Shown here piece after piece: positions 62,009 to 64,000 of a stretch of 64,000 nucleotides of DNA. Made by a program: the position numbers and the translations under genes. The stretch spans positions 1 through 64,000 of the forward strand of contig JAEOSH010000004.1 of assembly GCA_016840465.1 (NCBI GenBank), written 5' to 3'. Below the pieces are notes generated by a model. It did no database searches. It had not been told where the DNA came from and was given only the letters and a program-made list of their open reading frames with translations. Within the stretch, counting starts at the first letter, position 1. Each line of letters opens with the position of its first letter. Source of the DNA: Candidatus Baldrarchaeum yapensis. Lineage in GTDB: Archaea; Asgardarchaeota; Baldrarchaeia; Baldrarchaeales; Baldrarchaeaceae.

Positions 62009-63861
62009 ATGGTGCTTGTGTATGTTATGGAGCGCGAATATCTTTTTCCGACACTGGTAATAGCTCTAGGAATTACCAGCATGATCCTGCATTTTTTCCT
62101 ATTTGAAAGATTGGAGTCAGTTCTTCTCATGGCAATTCTGCTCATTCTCGGTATCTGGACAATTATTGACTTTTTAAAGGGAGTTACAGGCGCAAGCGAG
62201 GAAATCGTCAGGGTTCTTATGATCTTCGTAGGTGGGGTTCTCCTGTACTTTGGGTTGCACTTGGAGTGCATACTGCTGATGGTAATGTTCGGGACCGCCG
62301 AGTTGATAGAGGAGCGCGTCAAGGAACTTGCCGAGCACGGTCTGAGAAAGACTTTAGAGCTAATGCCACGGGTTGTTAGGGTCATCGAGGGAGAGGTTGT
62401 TGCGATGAAGGATGTGGGGGATATGAAAGCCGGGGATGTTGTTGTGGTGGGGAGAGGAGAGCGCATTCCGGTGGACGGTGTGGTTGTTGAGGGGGAGGCT
62501 TTAGTTGACGAGTCGGCGATAACCGGAGAACCAGAGCCGAGAAGTATCGGGATCTTTAATGAGGTGATTGCGGGAGGACTGGTACTATCGGGGCTTTGAG
62601 GGTAAGAGCTAGGGTTTCTGGGCCGGAATCGACATTAGCGCAGATAGTTAAGCTTGCCGAGAGGTATAAAGAGAGAAAGGCGAGAATAGAGTCTATAGTT
62701 CATAAGTTCTCGCGCATTTATCTTTCAATGATGCTGGTGTTGGCGGCGGTGGTGTGGGTCACGCTCGGATATTACAAAGCGCTAATAGTGCTGGCGGTGG
62801 GTTGTCCCAGCGCATATCTTGTGGCAATTCCCGCCACGCTTCTTCTATCACTGAGCGTTTATGCACGGAGAGGTATTGTGGTTAAGGGTACGCGCCCAAT
62901 AGAGGCAGCATCGAAAGTGAAGGTAATGGCGCTCGATAAAACGGGGACGCTCACCCTAGGCGATCTGTTTCTGGAGAAAATAGTGATACTGGATGGTAGG
63001 TTCACGGAAAATAATGTTCTCGCTTACGCGGCATCTCTTGAGGTGCATTCCACGCACCCCATCGCGAGAGCAGTACTGAGAGAAGCAAGGAGGAGAAAGA
63101 TACGGCTTTTGAAGATCTCTGACGTTATGGAAGTGCCCGCGGTAGGGATACAGGGGAAAACTTTGGATGGAAGGCGAATATTTCTAGGCAAGCTTGACAT
63201 CATGCGAGTAAAGGAGCACCTTCCAGTGGAGTATACTGAGATTGAGGGAAAGACGATAGTACAATTATCCGTGGATGATAGAATTGCAGCGTTGATGGTA
63301 TTTTCGGATAGATTGAATCCGAAAGCGAAAAGCATGATAAAAGAGTTGAAGAAGTTGGGATTGCGAATCCTACTGCTGACAGGGGATAAAATATCAAATG
63401 CAAAAGCGGTTGCGGATGCCTTGGAAATAACCGAGTTTTATGCGGGTTTGTTGCCCGAGGATAAGGTTAGGATCATTGAGGAGTTGAAGTCCGTTTATAG
63501 GGGCAGGGTCGCGATGGTCGGGGATGGTATAAATGATGCGCCCGCACTTGCGGCGTCGGATGTTGGTATTGCGATAGGTTCACTGGAAGTTGCAGGCGAA
63601 TCGGGGGATTTCGTTGTCCCGGCGCAGAGAATTAGGAATGTGCCCTTTATAATCAAGTTCTCACGCAGATGCATGCGCGCGGTGATGGAAAATATTAGCA
63701 TCATTTTAGTAACAAAAATTATAGCGCTAGTACTGGGACTTCTCGGACTCTTGCCACTGTGGTTGTCCGTTGCAGTGGGAGACGATGGTGGCGTACTGCT
63801 CGCGTTATTAAATACGATTAAAATATTGCGTGCTCCGATGATTTTCAGTTCAAAATCCTAA
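62009..63861 (+). pseudogene. Heavy-metal P1B-type ATPase, split by a frameshift
   Basis: N-part (62009-62599): four or five TM helices, then actuator domain AGDVVVVGRGERIPVDGVVVEGEALVDESAITGEPEPRS (TGEP for the usual TGES). C-part (62596-63861): ALRVRARVSGPESTLAQIV, VGCPSAYLVAIPATLLL (CPS instead of the usual CPC/CPH/SPC), ALDKTGTLTLG (phosphorylated Asp), STHPIARA (HP motif), LTGDKISNAKAVAD, MVGDGINDAPALAASD. Joining needs one extra G at the G4 run 62590-62593. Either split by mutation, phase-variable, or a sequencing error. Exports or loads a transition metal. Confidence 0.85.
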
Positions 63862-64000
63862 TTTTTCTGAATTGGGGAAGTTTTTCAGATCCTGAGAGGC
63901 GGAAGGCGTAATGACCTGCGTTTCTTGTAACTTGCCAATCGCATATGGGTTAAGTTGAAGCCGTGGGTACGAATCATGACTTTAACCGAACAATAAACAT
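63862..64000. other. Window end, no gene recognised
   Basis: Short AT-rich tail after the ATPase; no complete frame or RNA gene seen before the window ends. Confidence 0.4.

Noticed and set aside
1-64000. rRNA genes, IS transposases, complete prophage or CRISPR-Cas locus
   Set aside because: Looked for and not seen.

Overview
The window is a piece of an archaeal chromosome. Evidence for Archaea: archaeosine tRNA-guanine transglycosylase with a C-terminal PUA domain, a Trm5-type tRNA m1G37 methyltransferase, archaeal/eukaryotic-type TrpRS, a DUF371 protein, a HerA ATPase, NikR, thiolase plus DUF35 pair, Arch_ATPase and PaREP1 families, many PIN/RHH genes, short TATA-like promoters and many GTG/TTG starts. 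A Ras/Rab-like GTPase, a longin-like protein and PaREP1 genes would fit a thermophilic lineage of the TACK group or a relative (Bathyarchaeia-, Korarchaeia- or Archaeoglobi-like gene content), but I cannot fix the lineage from sequence alone.

Layout. 1-14.3 kb is accessory and partly decayed: remains of an acyl-CoA synthetase, a fragment of an Fe-S oxidoreductase, two toxin-antitoxin loci (one with a broken PIN toxin), an ATPase + TOPRIM pair resembling OLD/PARIS-type defence modules (ATPase frameshifted), an intact FAD oxidase + HdrD-like Fe-S pair, and two heavily degraded subunits of a 2-hydroxyacyl-CoA dehydratase/benzoyl-CoA reductase-type enzyme. 14.4-24.3 kb holds an Arch_ATPase behind a perfect 15-bp palindrome, an unusual phosphodiesterase-HD fusion, a dCMP deaminase carrying a 419-residue intein, and tRNA-modification, transport and regulatory genes. 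24.4-41.4 kb is mostly housekeeping: longin-like protein, ATP-grasp ligase, CoA transferase, TrpRS, HIT hydrolase, sugar nucleotidyltransferase, NikR, Rab-like GTPase, Lrp, thiolase/DUF35, HDAC-family amidohydrolase, TgtA, and a 52-aa zinc ribbon.

41.4-47.4 kb: HerA converges on a minus-strand run cbiM-cbiQ-cbiO-DtxR regulator-TIM-barrel isomerase-fused MNT/HEPN protein; two tandem DtxR-like operator half-palindromes sit just before cbiM. 47.7-56.5 kb contains a coiled-coil nuclease-like protein, two radical SAM enzymes, a GNAT, a nucleoside phosphorylase overlapping a large uncharacterised protein, a membrane-anchored glycosyltransferase and a metallo-beta-lactamase fold protein. 56.7-58.7 kb, starting at tRNA-Thr(GGT), looks like the remains of an integrated element. 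58.9-64 kb has an A-type flavoprotein, a second PaREP1 gene, a ThiI remnant, and a metal-resistance locus whose Lrp/TRASH-type regulator has been broken by an in-place inversion of about 335 bp and whose P-type ATPase is frameshifted.

A recurrent theme is gene decay: at least ten loci are interrupted. Two of the frameshifts lie at runs of four G/C and could be sequencing errors or phase-variable sites; the others carry several lesions and are genuine pseudogenes.
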